The translations under genes and the position numbers were made by a program. A stretch of DNA of 64,000 nucleotides from Anaerovorax odorimutans DSM 5092 (GTDB lineage: Bacteria > Bacillota > Clostridia > Peptostreptococcales > Anaerovoracaceae), in NCBI RefSeq assembly GCF_000426305.1, contig NZ_AUFC01000005.1, forward strand, positions 1 to 64,000, written 5' to 3'. Within the stretch, counting starts at the first letter, position 1, and each line of letters starts with the position of its first letter. Below the pieces are notes generated by a model. The model was not told the DNA's origin. It saw only the letters and a list, made by a program, of their open reading frames with translations, and made no database searches. Positions 25,844 through 35,427 of the stretch are shown here, one piece after another.

Positions 25844-26022
25844 ATTTCTCCTATCTATTTATCTTATAATATAAAAATTATTTATTTCATAATAATCAAT
25901 TCTTATTAGAAATTAAGACTTTAAAGTTAATTATATATTAAAATATATAAAAAGAAAACAGGCTAATTATTTTATAATAAAGACACTTGCATTTTATGTT
26001 CCTTCTAGCATATAATAGATAT

Positions 26023-26117
26023 ATAAAAAGTGCTGCCGATAGACGGTTAGCCCAGAATTAATAGAAGATTAAAATAATCGCCTAGTTTTCCAGACCGGGG
26101 CGATTATTTCTTTTTTG
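26023..26117 (+). ncRNA. Antisense RNA of toxin module copy 3
   Basis: TTGCAT (25987-25992), 18 bases, TATAAT (26011-26016) predict a start near 26023. The transcript would begin AAAAGTGCTGCCGATAG and stop at the AATAATCGCC/GGCGATTATT hairpin with T-run at 26111-26116, overlapping the toxin mRNA 3' end. Confidence 0.7.
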
Positions 26118-26187
26118 TGAGTGTATATGTAACTAATACAACATTAACAAGTAACGCCAATAAGGCTATCGTTTCCGTTGTAGACAT
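26104..26187 (-). CDS. Holin-like toxin peptide, module copy 3
   Basis: A 27-aa peptide, STTETIALLALLVNVVLV then TYTLTKKK, with one membrane helix and a Lys tail. The ATG lies behind GAGGGGGTGAT, whose G-run can pair with the CCC of CCCTTTTGAGGG in the leader. It closely resembles copy 2, yet this copy lies outside the tRNA island, between ygiQ and a nitrilase gene. Best read as the toxin of a type I toxin-antitoxin module. Confidence 0.72.
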   Translation of the reverse strand: MSTTETIALLALLVNVVLVTYTLTKKK

Positions 26188-26247
26188 AAGCATCACCCCC
26201 TCAAAAGGGCATAACCGCCTACCGTATCTCTATGGCAGCACTATTTT

Positions 26248-26277
26248 AGTATAGCATAAAAACCCAAATTTTTACAA
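26248..26277 (-). promoter_or_regulatory. Toxin promoter, module copy 3
   Basis: Minus strand TTGTAA (26277-26272), 18 bases, TATACT (26253-26248). Same -35 and spacing as copy 1. Confidence 0.7.
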
Positions 26278-26314
26278 TATACTAAATAAACCAAATTCAT
26301 TTTTATATAATAAT

Positions 26315-27121
26315 TTAATAAAGTTCTGGTCTTCTATGTTTTAGTAATGGCAGCTGATCTCTTATAGTATCTATATAATCTGTATCAATATCTGCGTATA
26401 CTATAGTCTCTTTAGAATCTGTCTTAGCACAAAATTCTCCCCATGGGTTTACAACACATGAGCCTCCATATGCCTGATATGGTCCGTTTAAATCTCTTGC
26501 AGGTGAAACAGCTGCAAAATATATTTGATTGTCTAATGCTCTTACTCTCATGGTTATATCCCAATGAGCAGGTCCTGTGGTCATATTAAAAGCTGCCGGC
26601 AATACTATTAATTTAGCTCCTGCCAAAGCCATTTTTCTGAAAAGCTCAGGAAAACGCACATCATAACAGATTGCCACTCCAACTTTTCCGTATTCTGTAT
26701 CAATAATAGTAGTGCTGTCTCCTGCTGTTAAAGTATCTGATTCTTTAAATGTAATTCCGCCCTTTACATCAATGTCAAACAAATGTATTTTTCTATGCTT
26801 TCCGATAATCTTTCCTTCTCTGTTAAAAGAATAGCTGGTATTATACACTAGATCATTACTAAGCTCCGCAATAGATCCTCCTATAATATATACATTTAAT
26901 TCTTTTGCCAACGAAGATAGAAGTGATACCGTTTGTCCATTATCATCTTCTGCAAATTCTCTGAAATATTTATTTGAATACGGACAATTAAACATTTCAG
27001 GTAAGGCAATTATATTAGAGCCCTTTTTGGCTGCTTCTTTTATCATTTTTTCTGCTTTATCTAAACTTTTTTCCTTTTTCATATCTCCCATCATTTGACA
27101 TAATGCTAATTTAATAATCAT
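26315..27121 (-). CDS. Nitrilase-superfamily hydrolase, omega-amidase (Nit2)-like
   Basis: A 268-aa enzyme with the triad Glu42 (ALPEMFNCPYSN), Lys (HRKIHLFDIDV) and Cys (GVAICYDVRFPELFR). The HLFDIDVKGGITFKESDTLT and PAAFNMTTGPAHWDI blocks are typical of the Nit2/omega-amidase branch, which deaminates alpha-ketoglutaramate or alpha-ketosuccinamate. The assignment is by family resemblance. It appears monocistronic with GGGGGTGA before the ATG. Confidence 0.88.
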   Translation of the reverse strand: MIIKLALCQMMGDMKKEKSLDKAEKMIKEAAKKGSNIIALPEMFNCPYSNKYFREFAEDDNGQTVSLLSSLAKELNVYIIGGSIAELSNDLVYNTSYSFNREGKIIGKHRKIHLFDIDVKGGITFKESDTLTAGDSTTIIDTEYGKVGVAICYDVRFPELFRKMALAGAKLIVLPAAFNMTTGPAHWDITMRVRALDNQIYFAAVSPARDLNGPYQAYGGSCVVNPWGEFCAKTDSKETIVYADIDTDYIDTIRDQLPLLKHRRPELY

Positions 27122-27263
27122 AAATTCACCCCCATTAAAATAGTATTATAACTCACTTATATTCTTATTCATATATTATACATTTTAAATTTATAATATC
27201 ATATTAACATAACCGTGCTAACGTATCAAAGATAACTTAATAAATTGGATTATATAAATAAAA

Positions 27264-27299
27264 AATATGACGGCAATTTTATCGTCATGCCGTCATATT
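27264..27299 (-). terminator. Terminator of CAP-domain gene
   Basis: AATATGACGGCA and its perfect complement flank 12 bases; the minus-strand tail is TTTTTTATTT. Confidence 0.85.
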
Positions 27300-27333
27300 A
27301 ATCCCCTTAAATATTTTATTTTCCCTTTAGATT

Positions 27334-28272
27334 TTATGGTCTAATGAACATTTGTACCCAGTACGTATTTCCATTACTATCCGTTACATATCCTATACCA
27401 ATTTCAGTAAAGTTAGAATTTAAAATATTAGCTCTATGTCCTTCAGAATTCATCCACCCATCCATTACTGATTCAGGTGATTTCTGACCCTTAGCAATAT
27501 TTTCTCCAGCTGCAGTATATGTTATTCCAAACTGTTTCATCATATCAAATGGTGACCCATAAGTTGGAGATGTATGAGAAAAATAGTTTTTATCTCTCAT
27601 ATCTTCTGCTTTTTTTTCAGCCACCTCAGAAAGCTTACTGTTTACTGTTAATGCAGAAAGACCATTTGCTGCTCTTTCTTTATTAACTAAATCTGCAACC
27701 TGCTGTTCATAGTCTCCTATATTAGCAGCATTATCAGCACTAGAATTATTATTTACACTATTGTTGCTTTGATTGTTTACAGATTCTTGATTTGAAGTAT
27801 CGGCTTTATCGCTAGTTTCATTTTTTTGCACATCTTGCTTTTCTGTTTCATTTGCAGGAGTATTATCTTTTTCTGTTTCTGCGTCTTTTTTATCTGTATC
27901 AACATTTGCTTTATTTATTTCATCTTTTATATTATCAATATTGATATTAGTGTTAGTATTATTTTCGCAATTATTTACTGTACAATCCGCATTTGTATTT
28001 ACATCACATTCAGTATTTGTGCAATCAAAATTTTGTCCACATTCAAAATACTTTTTAACTTTTGAATAATTAAAATCTTGTTGACATAATGTTCCACAAT
28101 CTTTATTAAACAATGTTTGCCATGAATTTTGGGAAGTATTGCAATTATTGATTGCATTTGCACTGCAATTGCTATTTGACTGAGGTGTTTCCAAAGCAAG
28201 TGCTTGTGCTGGTGCTAACATAAATAACAGCGTACATAGGGTTAACGTAATCTTGACAAATGAATTTCTCAT
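27334..28272 (-). CDS. Secreted CAP/SCP-domain protein
   Basis: A 312-aa protein. It has a signal peptide (VKITLTLCTLLFMLAPAQALA), a Cys- and Asn-rich segment with many TNxNxD-like repeats (about 30-140), a low-complexity Thr/Glu/Ser linker, then a C-terminal CAP domain: VNKERAANGLSALTVNSKLS, MRDKNYFSHTSP, GENIAKGQ, WMNSEGHRANILNSNFTEIG and YWVQMFIRP. This is the YkwD-like bacterial CAP architecture; roles are unclear. The ATG at 28272 has AAAGGAGG upstream; the longer frame start lacks one. Confidence 0.93.
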   Translation of the reverse strand: MRNSFVKITLTLCTLLFMLAPAQALALETPQSNSNCSANAINNCNTSQNSWQTLFNKDCGTLCQQDFNYSKVKKYFECGQNFDCTNTECDVNTNADCTVNNCENNTNTNINIDNIKDEINKANVDTDKKDAETEKDNTPANETEKQDVQKNETSDKADTSNQESVNNQSNNSVNNNSSADNAANIGDYEQQVADLVNKERAANGLSALTVNSKLSEVAEKKAEDMRDKNYFSHTSPTYGSPFDMMKQFGITYTAAGENIAKGQKSPESVMDGWMNSEGHRANILNSNFTEIGIGYVTDSNGNTYWVQMFIRP

Positions 28273-28431
28273 ATTGCCTCCTTTCAGTATCCTATTGATT
28301 TCACAATTTCTACAACTAATTGGTTTCAACATATTTTCTAATTCCCAGTACCCATGTATGGAATTATATATTGATCATTTACATAATAAAACCCCTCAAA
28401 ATTTACCATAAAAAAAGAAACAGCTAAATAA

Positions 28432-29073
28432 TTACCTATTTCTCTCATTTTTATGATTCATTATATTCATCAAATTGTAAGTGATTTTGCCAGTTAGACC
28501 CCATATCACATATTTATTATATCTATATATAGGTACCGTATATTTCCCTTTACGCCAATTATATCCTTCTTTTGAATTTATCATTTCATAGGAAAAATCC
28601 GATCCAATCTTTGGTACTACATCAAAATAATATATAATTGGCTCATTTTCTGCCAGAAAAGATACAGGAACAAGAAATATTTCTTTAACTTCGTCTTTAT
28701 TCACATTTGTATTTTTAATTTTTTCATAATCTATAACTCCAAGATATGAATACATGGTAAAATTACTATAAGTATGAATATAGTCCAACTTTGATATAAC
28801 TTTTATATCTTTTTGAAAAATATTTAACTCCTCAGAAGTTTCTCTTATGGCACATTCCTTTGGAGATTCTCCTTTTTCCATCTTTCCTCCGGGAAAACAA
28901 ACTTCTCCAGGCTGTTTCTTTAATTGTTCTGAACGTACCTCATATAAAATATTAAGTTCATTATCTTTTTCAACAAGTGGAACTAAAACTGAATAATAAT
29001 TATATGATCCAAGAACTTTTGGTTTTCTGTCTTTTAAAGTTTTTTCAAAATCTTCAATCTTGAAGTTCTTCAT
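28432..29073 (-). CDS. Nudix hydrolase, CoA-pyrophosphatase-like
   Basis: A 213-aa protein with the Nudix box GKMEKGESPKECAIRETSEE, matching Gx5Ex7REuxEExgu. The following LxYIHTY and V.VSFL elements and the whole length fit the NudL/CoA diphosphatase branch, which cleaves CoA to phosphopantetheine and ADP. The upstream region lacks a clear UPF0035 motif, so the substrate remains uncertain. Its start overlaps the 3' end of the preceding DMT transporter gene by 20 bases. Confidence 0.9.
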   Translation of the reverse strand: MKNFKIEDFEKTLKDRKPKVLGSYNYYSVLVPLVEKDNELNILYEVRSEQLKKQPGEVCFPGGKMEKGESPKECAIRETSEELNIFQKDIKVISKLDYIHTYSNFTMYSYLGVIDYEKIKNTNVNKDEVKEIFLVPVSFLAENEPIIYYFDVVPKIGSDFSYEMINSKEGYNWRKGKYTVPIYRYNKYVIWGLTGKITYNLMNIMNHKNERNR

Positions 29074-29950
29074 ATTTACCCTTTCTTTTTTCTCTTATAC
29101 TTATATAAGAGGCAAATAATATTAATGCTATACCCAAATATCCATTCCAAGTTATGACATCATTAAGTATAATGACAGCCATAACAGGGGCAATTGCAGG
29201 TTTTACAAAGAATACAATAGATCCTGTTGTTGCATCGGAATTTTTAATAGCAAGAAAATAAAATAAATATCCTAGTCCTGTAACAAATATACCAAGGTAT
29301 AAAACAAGCCATATATTATCTGCTACTCCTAAAACTACAGGTCTTCCCATAAATAATAAAATCACAAGCAGAACCAAAGATCCCAATATGAAACTAATAC
29401 TTGTCTGGGCATATAATCCCATTTTTTGTATACTGATTTTTCCCATTACTGTATAAAGGCCAAAGAAAACTGCACCTAAAATTACTAAAAATATACCCAT
29501 TGCTGTATTTCCTTCTTGCAGCTTCCAAGGTGATACCATAAACAGAATTCCTAATAAACCTAACATAAAGGCTACTACTTTTATTTTATTCATTTTATCA
29601 TCTTTTGTCATAAAATGTGCAAATACCATGGTAAATAATGGGTTAACACAAATCAATACAGAAGCTGTAGAAGCATTTGCACCCATAACTCCTATTTGAA
29701 AAAATAACATGCTGAGAGGGATACACACAATACCAAGTAGAAGCAAATACATATAATCTTTAAAAGTGATTACCGTTTTATTGCATTTTATTTCTCTTAT
29801 TGCAAAAGGAAGTAATAAAAGCCCTCCTATAAAAAATCTTATAAATGTCAGTTGGAATGAATCCAATTCACTTCCTGCCATTTTCAAAGTTACTTCCATT
29901 GTACCAAATAAAAATGCTGATATAAATATGTATATTGCTACTTTTTTCAC
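29054..29950 (-). CDS. EamA/DMT-superfamily transporter
   Basis: A 298-aa protein with ten membrane helices in two EamA repeats (FLFGTMEVTLKMAGSELDSF start of repeat 1; FFGLYTVMGKISIQKMGLYA start of repeat 2). It probably exports or exchanges an amino acid or other metabolite. The GTG at 29950 follows AGGAG by eight bases and is preferred to the longer frame. It sits between a HAD phosphatase gene and a Nudix gene with overlapping ends, implying one operon. Confidence 0.88.
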   Translation of the reverse strand: MKKVAIYIFISAFLFGTMEVTLKMAGSELDSFQLTFIRFFIGGLLLLPFAIREIKCNKTVITFKDYMYLLLLGIVCIPLSMLFFQIGVMGANASTASVLICVNPLFTMVFAHFMTKDDKMNKIKVVAFMLGLLGILFMVSPWKLQEGNTAMGIFLVILGAVFFGLYTVMGKISIQKMGLYAQTSISFILGSLVLLVILLFMGRPVVLGVADNIWLVLYLGIFVTGLGYLFYFLAIKNSDATTGSIVFFVKPAIAPVMAVIILNDVITWNGYLGIALILFASYISIREKRKGKYEELQD

Positions 29951-29976
29951 TTTATCATCTCCTAAATTTTCTCTAA

Positions 29977-30660
29977 TCAAATTTTAAAAATATCAATTAT
30001 TTTATTATAATCACTCAAATCTTTGAATAAGTAGTCAGGTTCATGACTTTTAAGGATATCATAATCCATCCACCCTGTTGCAACACCAATACTTTTTATA
30101 TTATTTCTTTTGGAAGTTTCAATATCATATACACCATCTCCTATTAGATAAATGTTTTTATTTTCAAATTCAACACCAAAGTATTTTTCAGCTTCTTTTA
30201 CTGCTTTCTTTGCCGCATCCCATTTTTCTCCATATTCATCACCAAAACCACCGACTTTAAAATATTTATTCAAACCCACTGATTCAAGTTTTGTCTCTGC
30301 ACCAATCCTGAGATTACTTGTTAACAATGCATTATAACAATAATCACTCTCATCTATATAGTCTAAGATTTCCCAAATACCGGGAAGTACTTTTATTTGC
30401 TTATTTTTACTTAATACATTTTTTAAATTTTTTATATACGTCTTTTTTATTTGCTCCAAATCACCTTTATTATATCCCAATTCTTCCATAATCTTATCAA
30501 GAATTATTGCATCCATAGTACTTCCTACTTTTATTTTTGAAAATGCATTTTCTTCACCATAAAGTTGTTTAAAAGTCATATTTAATGCTGTAGTGCCATC
30601 AGCACCACAATGCATTAACGTACCATCAATATCCCATAATACCAAAATATTTTTTTTCAT
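29977..30660 (-). CDS. HAD-family hydrolase (phosphoglycolate-phosphatase-like)
   Basis: A 227-aa protein with the HAD nucleophile motif LWDIDGTLMHCG, motif II in ALLTSNLRIGA, and motif III/IV Lys and Asp in KWDAAKKAV and YLIGDGVYDIETSKR. An alpha-helical cap follows motif I. It should dephosphorylate a small phosphorylated metabolite; the substrate is unknown. First gene of a probable HAD-DMT-Nudix transcript. Confidence 0.9.
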   Translation of the reverse strand: MKKNILVLWDIDGTLMHCGADGTTALNMTFKQLYGEENAFSKIKVGSTMDAIILDKIMEELGYNKGDLEQIKKTYIKNLKNVLSKNKQIKVLPGIWEILDYIDESDYCYNALLTSNLRIGAETKLESVGLNKYFKVGGFGDEYGEKWDAAKKAVKEAEKYFGVEFENKNIYLIGDGVYDIETSKRNNIKSIGVATGWMDYDILKSHEPDYLFKDLSDYNKIIDIFKI

Positions 30661-30753
30661 AATCTTTTCCCTTTAATATTTGCATATATTCTTCAAAGAT
30701 AAAGCGGTGAGTCAATCACCGCTTAAATTTACAATATTATATTTCACAATAAA

Positions 30754-31173
30754 TTAATTTAAGATCTCAAATTCTTTTATATTATCACCTAGTTCACTTA
30801 AATCTGCGCTTAGGCTTACTATAAATTCAATACCATATTTTTCTGACAATCCTTTTAATCTGTTTAAAAATTCAGGTACATCGGAAAGATTTACATCTGC
30901 ATGTTTTAAAATGCTATCTATAAAAATAACCTCAATATCATGATCCGAACTGATAATTCCATAAAGGAAACCTATATATTCGTCACTATTAGTTATATTT
31001 TCATACTCCTCCATACATACAACCCTAATTTGATATTTTAAGTCATACATGAGTCTATGATTTTTGTTTATAAAGACCACGTTCCCATCACTTTTTTCCA
31101 CATAATTGTTAGCAAGAGTTATCATTTTTTTGCTTTTACCACTACCTTTGTGTCCAATTAATAACTTAACCAT
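30754..31173 (-). CDS. Small P-loop ATPase of unknown role
   Basis: A 139-aa protein with Walker A GHKGSGKS at 7-14 and a Walker B-like VIFIDSILKHAD near 88-99. Nothing beyond a minimal P-loop domain is present, so it could bind nucleotide as a regulator or kinase-like protein. Clostridia have a conserved protein of this size, often mislabelled as PilT-like. AAGGGGG precedes the ATG. Confidence 0.8.
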   Translation of the reverse strand: MVKLLIGHKGSGKSKKMITLANNYVEKSDGNVVFINKNHRLMYDLKYQIRVVCMEEYENITNSDEYIGFLYGIISSDHDIEVIFIDSILKHADVNLSDVPEFLNRLKGLSEKYGIEFIVSLSADLSELGDNIKEFEILN

Positions 31174-31305
31174 TTGGATCGCCCCCTTAAATATTATAAT
31201 ATTGTCCTTTTATTATACACCATTAAGTAAATACGAGCAATAAATAAACACCAAATATGGTATTTATTTTTACAAATTATACTAATCTTAGTTTGATATT
31301 TTCCT

Positions 31306-32325
31306 TTAATTTCTTAGTCTAAGCTGCCCACAGGCTGCATCTATGTCACTTCCCATTTCTCTTCTTACTGTAACCTGTATACCCTTTTTTTCAAGTACAT
31401 TTTTAAACTTTTCCACATCATCTCGCTCTGTTCCTTTTAAATTGCTTTCTAATACATTATTTAAAGGAATTAAGTTAACATGACAGATCATGCCTTTTAA
31501 TTTTAAAGCTAATTCTTCTGCATGATTTATATTATCATTTATTCCTTTTACTAAAGCATATTCAAAGGTAACTCTTCTTCCGGTTTTATTTATATATCCT
31601 CTGCACACTTCCAACAATTCATCAACATTATACTTATTATTAATAGGCATAAGCATATTTCGTATTTTATCATTAGGAGCATGAAGTGAAAGTGCTAAGT
31701 TTACTTGAGGAAAATCATTTGCAAATTCCTTAATTTTTGGTATTAAACCGCAAGTGGAAACGGTAATACTTCTCATTCCTAAGTTTAATCCTTCTTTTGA
31801 ATTAATAATTCTTATAAATTGGCTTAGATTTTCATAATTATCAAAAGGCTCACCCGTACCCATAACAACTATATTACCGATTTTCTCACCAGTATCTTTT
31901 TCAATGGATAATATCTGGTCTGCCATTTCTGCTGCAGTAAGATTTCTGTTTAAACCTCCAATTGTTGATGCACAAAAGCTACATCCCATCCTGCATCCAG
32001 CCTGAGAAGAAACACATACGGAATTTCCGAATTTATATTTCATAAATACACTTTCAATTGTATTTCCATCTGATAATTCAAATAAATATTTTCGTGTACC
32101 GTCTTTTTTTGATTTTTGGATCTTTACAATTTTCAGTTGCTCTATAAAAGCTTCTTTTTCAAGTTTTTCTCTAAGTTCCTTAGATAAATCTGTCATTTCA
32201 TCAAAACTGTAAGCGCCCCTGTAAAGCCATTGAAATAGTTGTTTTGCCCTAAACTTTTTTTCTTCTATATTTCCAAAAAATGTTTCCAGTTCTTTGACTG
32301 TCATATTTTTAATGTTTGTTTTCAT
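31306..32325 (-). CDS. rlmN: 23S rRNA/tRNA adenine-C2 methyltransferase RlmN
   Basis: A 339-aa radical SAM enzyme. CxxxCxxC lies in GCRMGCSFCASTIGG, with VVMGTGEPFDNY, STCGLIPKI, LALSLHAPND and the C-terminal DIDAACGQL carrying the methyl-accepting Cys. It methylates A2503 of 23S rRNA and A37 of some tRNAs. The ATG at 32325 is better placed after GAGAGG than the upstream TTG. Confidence 0.97.
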   Translation of the reverse strand: MKTNIKNMTVKELETFFGNIEEKKFRAKQLFQWLYRGAYSFDEMTDLSKELREKLEKEAFIEQLKIVKIQKSKKDGTRKYLFELSDGNTIESVFMKYKFGNSVCVSSQAGCRMGCSFCASTIGGLNRNLTAAEMADQILSIEKDTGEKIGNIVVMGTGEPFDNYENLSQFIRIINSKEGLNLGMRSITVSTCGLIPKIKEFANDFPQVNLALSLHAPNDKIRNMLMPINNKYNVDELLEVCRGYINKTGRRVTFEYALVKGINDNINHAEELALKLKGMICHVNLIPLNNVLESNLKGTERDDVEKFKNVLEKKGIQVTVRREMGSDIDAACGQLRLRN

Positions 32326-32615
32326 ATTCAATTTCCTCTCTGTTTCTATTGTACACCTTATCCTATATAATTATTTGTAAGCTTTTAAGGAATATAGAAA
32401 ATGTTAATTATATACGTATTAAAACTGTTATTTTATTCTGATTTTAAATTCTGTTTATGACCTTCACTATCAATTATAGCATCTGACTTATCAATGTAAG
32501 GAATATCTACATGAATTTGAATAAAAACTATATAAATTAAAATTATAAAATAGTCAATAATGATATTATAATAATCCATTTAAAGTGTCTATAATGCTGA
32601 CTTTTATTCAATAAA

Positions 32616-33440
32616 CTATTTTACTTTTAACTTGCTAATCCATAAAATAATAATAAGTCCGAATAAAAAAGTACCTATACATTGCCATATTTCCACTCCC
32701 ATTGGCAAACCTGGATATACTTCCATTAAAGACCCCATCATAAAACCAATTATAAGCATATATGTAAATTGAGGATGTCTTTTCATTTCCCTTTCTATTA
32801 TACCGGCAGTCAAAAATGTGCCTACAATTGCACCAACTATAATGGGACTTAAATATAATATATTAAAATCTCTTAATGCTTTCAATGTTAAATCATACAT
32901 CCCAAATATTAGAAGAATATATGATCCACTAATACCAGGTAATACCAATGCTATTGCAATAATAATACCCGCAATGAAAAGCATACCCATGCTATTAACA
33001 TTAAACCCTGAATCAAAAGAGAGTAATCCTTTAGGAAATAAAGTTATTAAGTATGCAACAGATCCTCCTAAAATCACTGCACCTATATTTACTGGTTTCA
33101 CTCTGTCTATAGTAGCTTTTCTATATAAAGGCGAAATACTCCCTAAAATAGCACCTAAAAATAAAAACATCATAGGTTTACGCCATGCAGTAACAGCATC
33201 AAGCATAGGCCCTGACATTAATAAAATACCTAAAAGACCTGCTAAGCTGTACTCAATAAGAAGCAAACCATTAGTTTTTACATTTTTCTTTAAAAAACTA
33301 ACAGCGTGAATTAAATCATCATAAGCCCCCAATATAATTGCCATAGTTCCGCCGCTTACTCCCGGTATCAACATGGACGAACCTATTATGAATCCTTTTA
33401 TTAATTTTATAAATATATAATCTTTTCCTTTACCCTGCAT
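32616..33440 (-). CDS. DUF368 membrane protein (PopT-type undecaprenyl-phosphate translocase family)
   Basis: A 274-aa protein with about eight membrane helices and the family signature MLIPGVSGGTMAIILGAYD near the N-terminus and its inverted echo LVLPGISGSYILLIFGMYD. DUF368 members (PopT) have been shown in other bacteria to recycle undecaprenyl phosphate across the membrane for wall synthesis. Assignment is by family. The ribosome site is weak. Confidence 0.85.
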   Translation of the reverse strand: MQGKGKDYIFIKLIKGFIIGSSMLIPGVSGGTMAIILGAYDDLIHAVSFLKKNVKTNGLLLIEYSLAGLLGILLMSGPMLDAVTAWRKPMMFLFLGAILGSISPLYRKATIDRVKPVNIGAVILGGSVAYLITLFPKGLLSFDSGFNVNSMGMLFIAGIIIAIALVLPGISGSYILLIFGMYDLTLKALRDFNILYLSPIIVGAIVGTFLTAGIIEREMKRHPQFTYMLIIGFMMGSLMEVYPGLPMGVEIWQCIGTFLFGLIIILWISKLKVK

Positions 33441-33700
33441 AATTTATATCCATTACTCCCTTTTGTTATCAGATTATTTTTATAACAAACTCACATTTAA
33501 ATTTATAAGATTAAAATAAAGCTTCGCATAAATCAATTAAAATCCCTTATTGTTAAAATCTACTTTTACAATAAAAGTCACCTTTATTAACAATAAAAAA
33601 GCATCTAAATAAGACAATAAAAAAGTCTTTTATAATTATATACATACTTATTATTAATAGTAACATACTTGAATCTATAAATTCAATAAAGTGCTGTTTT

Positions 33701-33739
33701 AAAATAAAAAATCTGTTGTAAAAACAGACTTTTTATTTT
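33701..33739. terminator. Hairpin with U-tracts on both strands
   Basis: AAAATAAAAAATCTGTT pairs with AACAGACTTTTTATTTT over a 5-base loop. It can act as a terminator in either direction. Confidence 0.65.
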
Positions 33740-33816
33740 AAAAAATATATTTATGATAGTTTGAAAAAATGAAATATAGAATTTCATTAATTATGTTAAT
33801 TAATACTTATATTACA

Positions 33817-33871
33817 AAAGGATTATTTCAAATTAAACTTAAAAACCCTCAATCCTGAAATAACCCTTTTT
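33817..33871 (-). terminator. Terminator of the phosphodiesterase-like gene
   Basis: AAAAGGATTATTTCA pairs with TGAAATAACCCTTTTT (one mismatch), 7 bases past the stop on the minus strand. Confidence 0.65.
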
Positions 33872-33877
33872 ATTATT

Positions 33878-34996
33878 TTATGATTCGATTTTCTCTAATA
33901 TAATTCTTACAATATCTCTGCTGTACCGGTACTTTGCTGCTTCTTCTCTGGCATTTACTGCAATTAGTGGTATTGCCCTTTCATAAAGGGACCCGTGTGT
34001 TCTTATACAGTCCGTCTCAAGCTCTTCTCCATCAAGTTCTCCAAATGCATAGTCTTCTCCTGCAAAAACCACGTAATCACCTATCTTATCCATAGGAAGG
34101 TTATACTTCTTCGCTGCTTCTTCTTTTGTACATACAGATTCAACACAAGGATATTCTTCTATAAATTTTATTATTTCATCTTTTTTATCCTTTGCTGCTT
34201 CTTTAAAATATAAATACAGTACTCCCCCCTCTTGATACACATGATTTTCTATATATCTGTCTTTTATTGGTGGATGACAAACTACCTCATATTTCATTCT
34301 ATCCATTATTGCTTGTAAATTTACAATTTTAGATTTTTTATTCATGCCGTGATCTGCCGTAATATAAATTTCTCTTTTTGGATCAAGATCATAAATTTTA
34401 CCTATCCATTTATCTATTTCCTGCATATGAGTAATTGCTTCGTTTGTATTTGGAGCAAAGTTATGCATCATATAATCACTTGTTGTACAATATACAACAT
34501 CTGGATTATTCTTCTTTATTAAATTATGACATGCCTCTAAAATCCATCCGCTAGCTTTTAAGGTACCTACTTTGGGTGGCATTTCCATATCTAAGAATCT
34601 TACCAGAATTTCATTTGGTTTTTGCACGCTAATACTAAAATCAACATTTCTTCCAAACACCTCCATAATATTTGCGTTCACTGCTAATAGTGCTGTTTTT
34701 GCACCCTTTCTATGTAATACATCAAATATTGTATCAGTTTTTATAAATCCTGAATTTTCAATGAAATCTTGTTTTCCTGTCTCTTTATTATAATAATAAT
34801 TTCCAACGATACCGTGCTCATAGGGAAATTTACCTGAAAGAATTGTTGCATGATTAACATTAGTTACTGATGGAATAGATGATTTTGCACATTTACAAAA
34901 CCCACTTTTAGCAATACGATAAAAATTAGGTGTATTTTCTTTTGAAATATAATCTGAAGAGCATCCATCAATTACTATTATTAATAGCTTATCCAT
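33878..34996 (-). CDS. Alkaline phosphatase-superfamily enzyme (NPP/phosphonoacetate-hydrolase-like)
   Basis: A 372-aa protein. Metal ligand Asp is in LIIVIDGCSSDY; the nucleophile Thr lies in SVTNVNHATILSGKFPYEHG; further metal ligands are in DYMMHNF, YITADHGMN and a C-terminal RTHGSLYERAIP. The order is that of nucleotide pyrophosphatase/phosphodiesterases and phosphonoacetate hydrolase (PhnA). It lacks a signal peptide, so it acts in the cytoplasm. Substrate unknown. The ATG at 34996 follows GAGG; the two upstream ATGs are less well placed. Confidence 0.86.
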   Translation of the reverse strand: MDKLLIIVIDGCSSDYISKENTPNFYRIAKSGFCKCAKSSIPSVTNVNHATILSGKFPYEHGIVGNYYYNKETGKQDFIENSGFIKTDTIFDVLHRKGAKTALLAVNANIMEVFGRNVDFSISVQKPNEILVRFLDMEMPPKVGTLKASGWILEACHNLIKKNNPDVVYCTTSDYMMHNFAPNTNEAITHMQEIDKWIGKIYDLDPKREIYITADHGMNKKSKIVNLQAIMDRMKYEVVCHPPIKDRYIENHVYQEGGVLYLYFKEAAKDKKDEIIKFIEEYPCVESVCTKEEAAKKYNLPMDKIGDYVVFAGEDYAFGELDGEELETDCIRTHGSLYERAIPLIAVNAREEAAKYRYSRDIVRIILEKIES

Positions 34997-35029
34997 TTTT
35001 ACCAATCCTCTTTTCATTTTCTCTTTCAA

Positions 35030-35427
35030 CTGCTCCTTTTTTCGCTATGTTAATTTTAATCATAAATTCTATTTAAACTTAACTTATATACCTTAAATTA
35101 CCATAGCTTACAAAACATTTATTATGTCGAATATGAAATTATTTCTATTAATCTTTGTCATATTACAGGAAAAACAAAAGCTTCTAAAATGCATCACAAA
35201 TATATGCAAAACAGTTTATAAAATTGCTTTTTCCCTGAATATATACTACCACCCCTATCCATAGTATACATGGAATATATATAGTAATTTATTTACTTCT
35301 TATTTTAACTTATCATAATATTATGACTTAGGCAATTTTTAATTTGTTCATTTACAGAAAATTATTCAATTCCTTAATATTATATACATATTTTATATAG
35401 ATAAATGCTATATAAAATTAGACTATG
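35030..35427. other. AT-rich intergenic stretch
   Basis: About 400 bases between two minus-strand genes. No open frame with a ribosome site, no strong hairpin and no repeat is visible. It should contain the promoter of the phosphodiesterase-like gene. Confidence 0.5.

Larger units (their letters stand above)
33441..33877. other. Intergenic region rich in hairpins
   Basis: No gene. It holds three inverted repeats: 33547-33596 (TTATTGTTAA arms with an inner ACTTTT/AAAAGT stem), 33701-33739 and 33817-33871. The last is placed to end the minus-strand phosphodiesterase gene; the others could end or make a small RNA. Confidence 0.5.

Noticed and set aside
27890..28180. Cys/Asn-rich repeat region as CRISPR or minisatellite
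   Set aside because: The repetition is at the amino-acid level in the CAP-domain protein; DNA repeats are irregular and lack fixed spacers.
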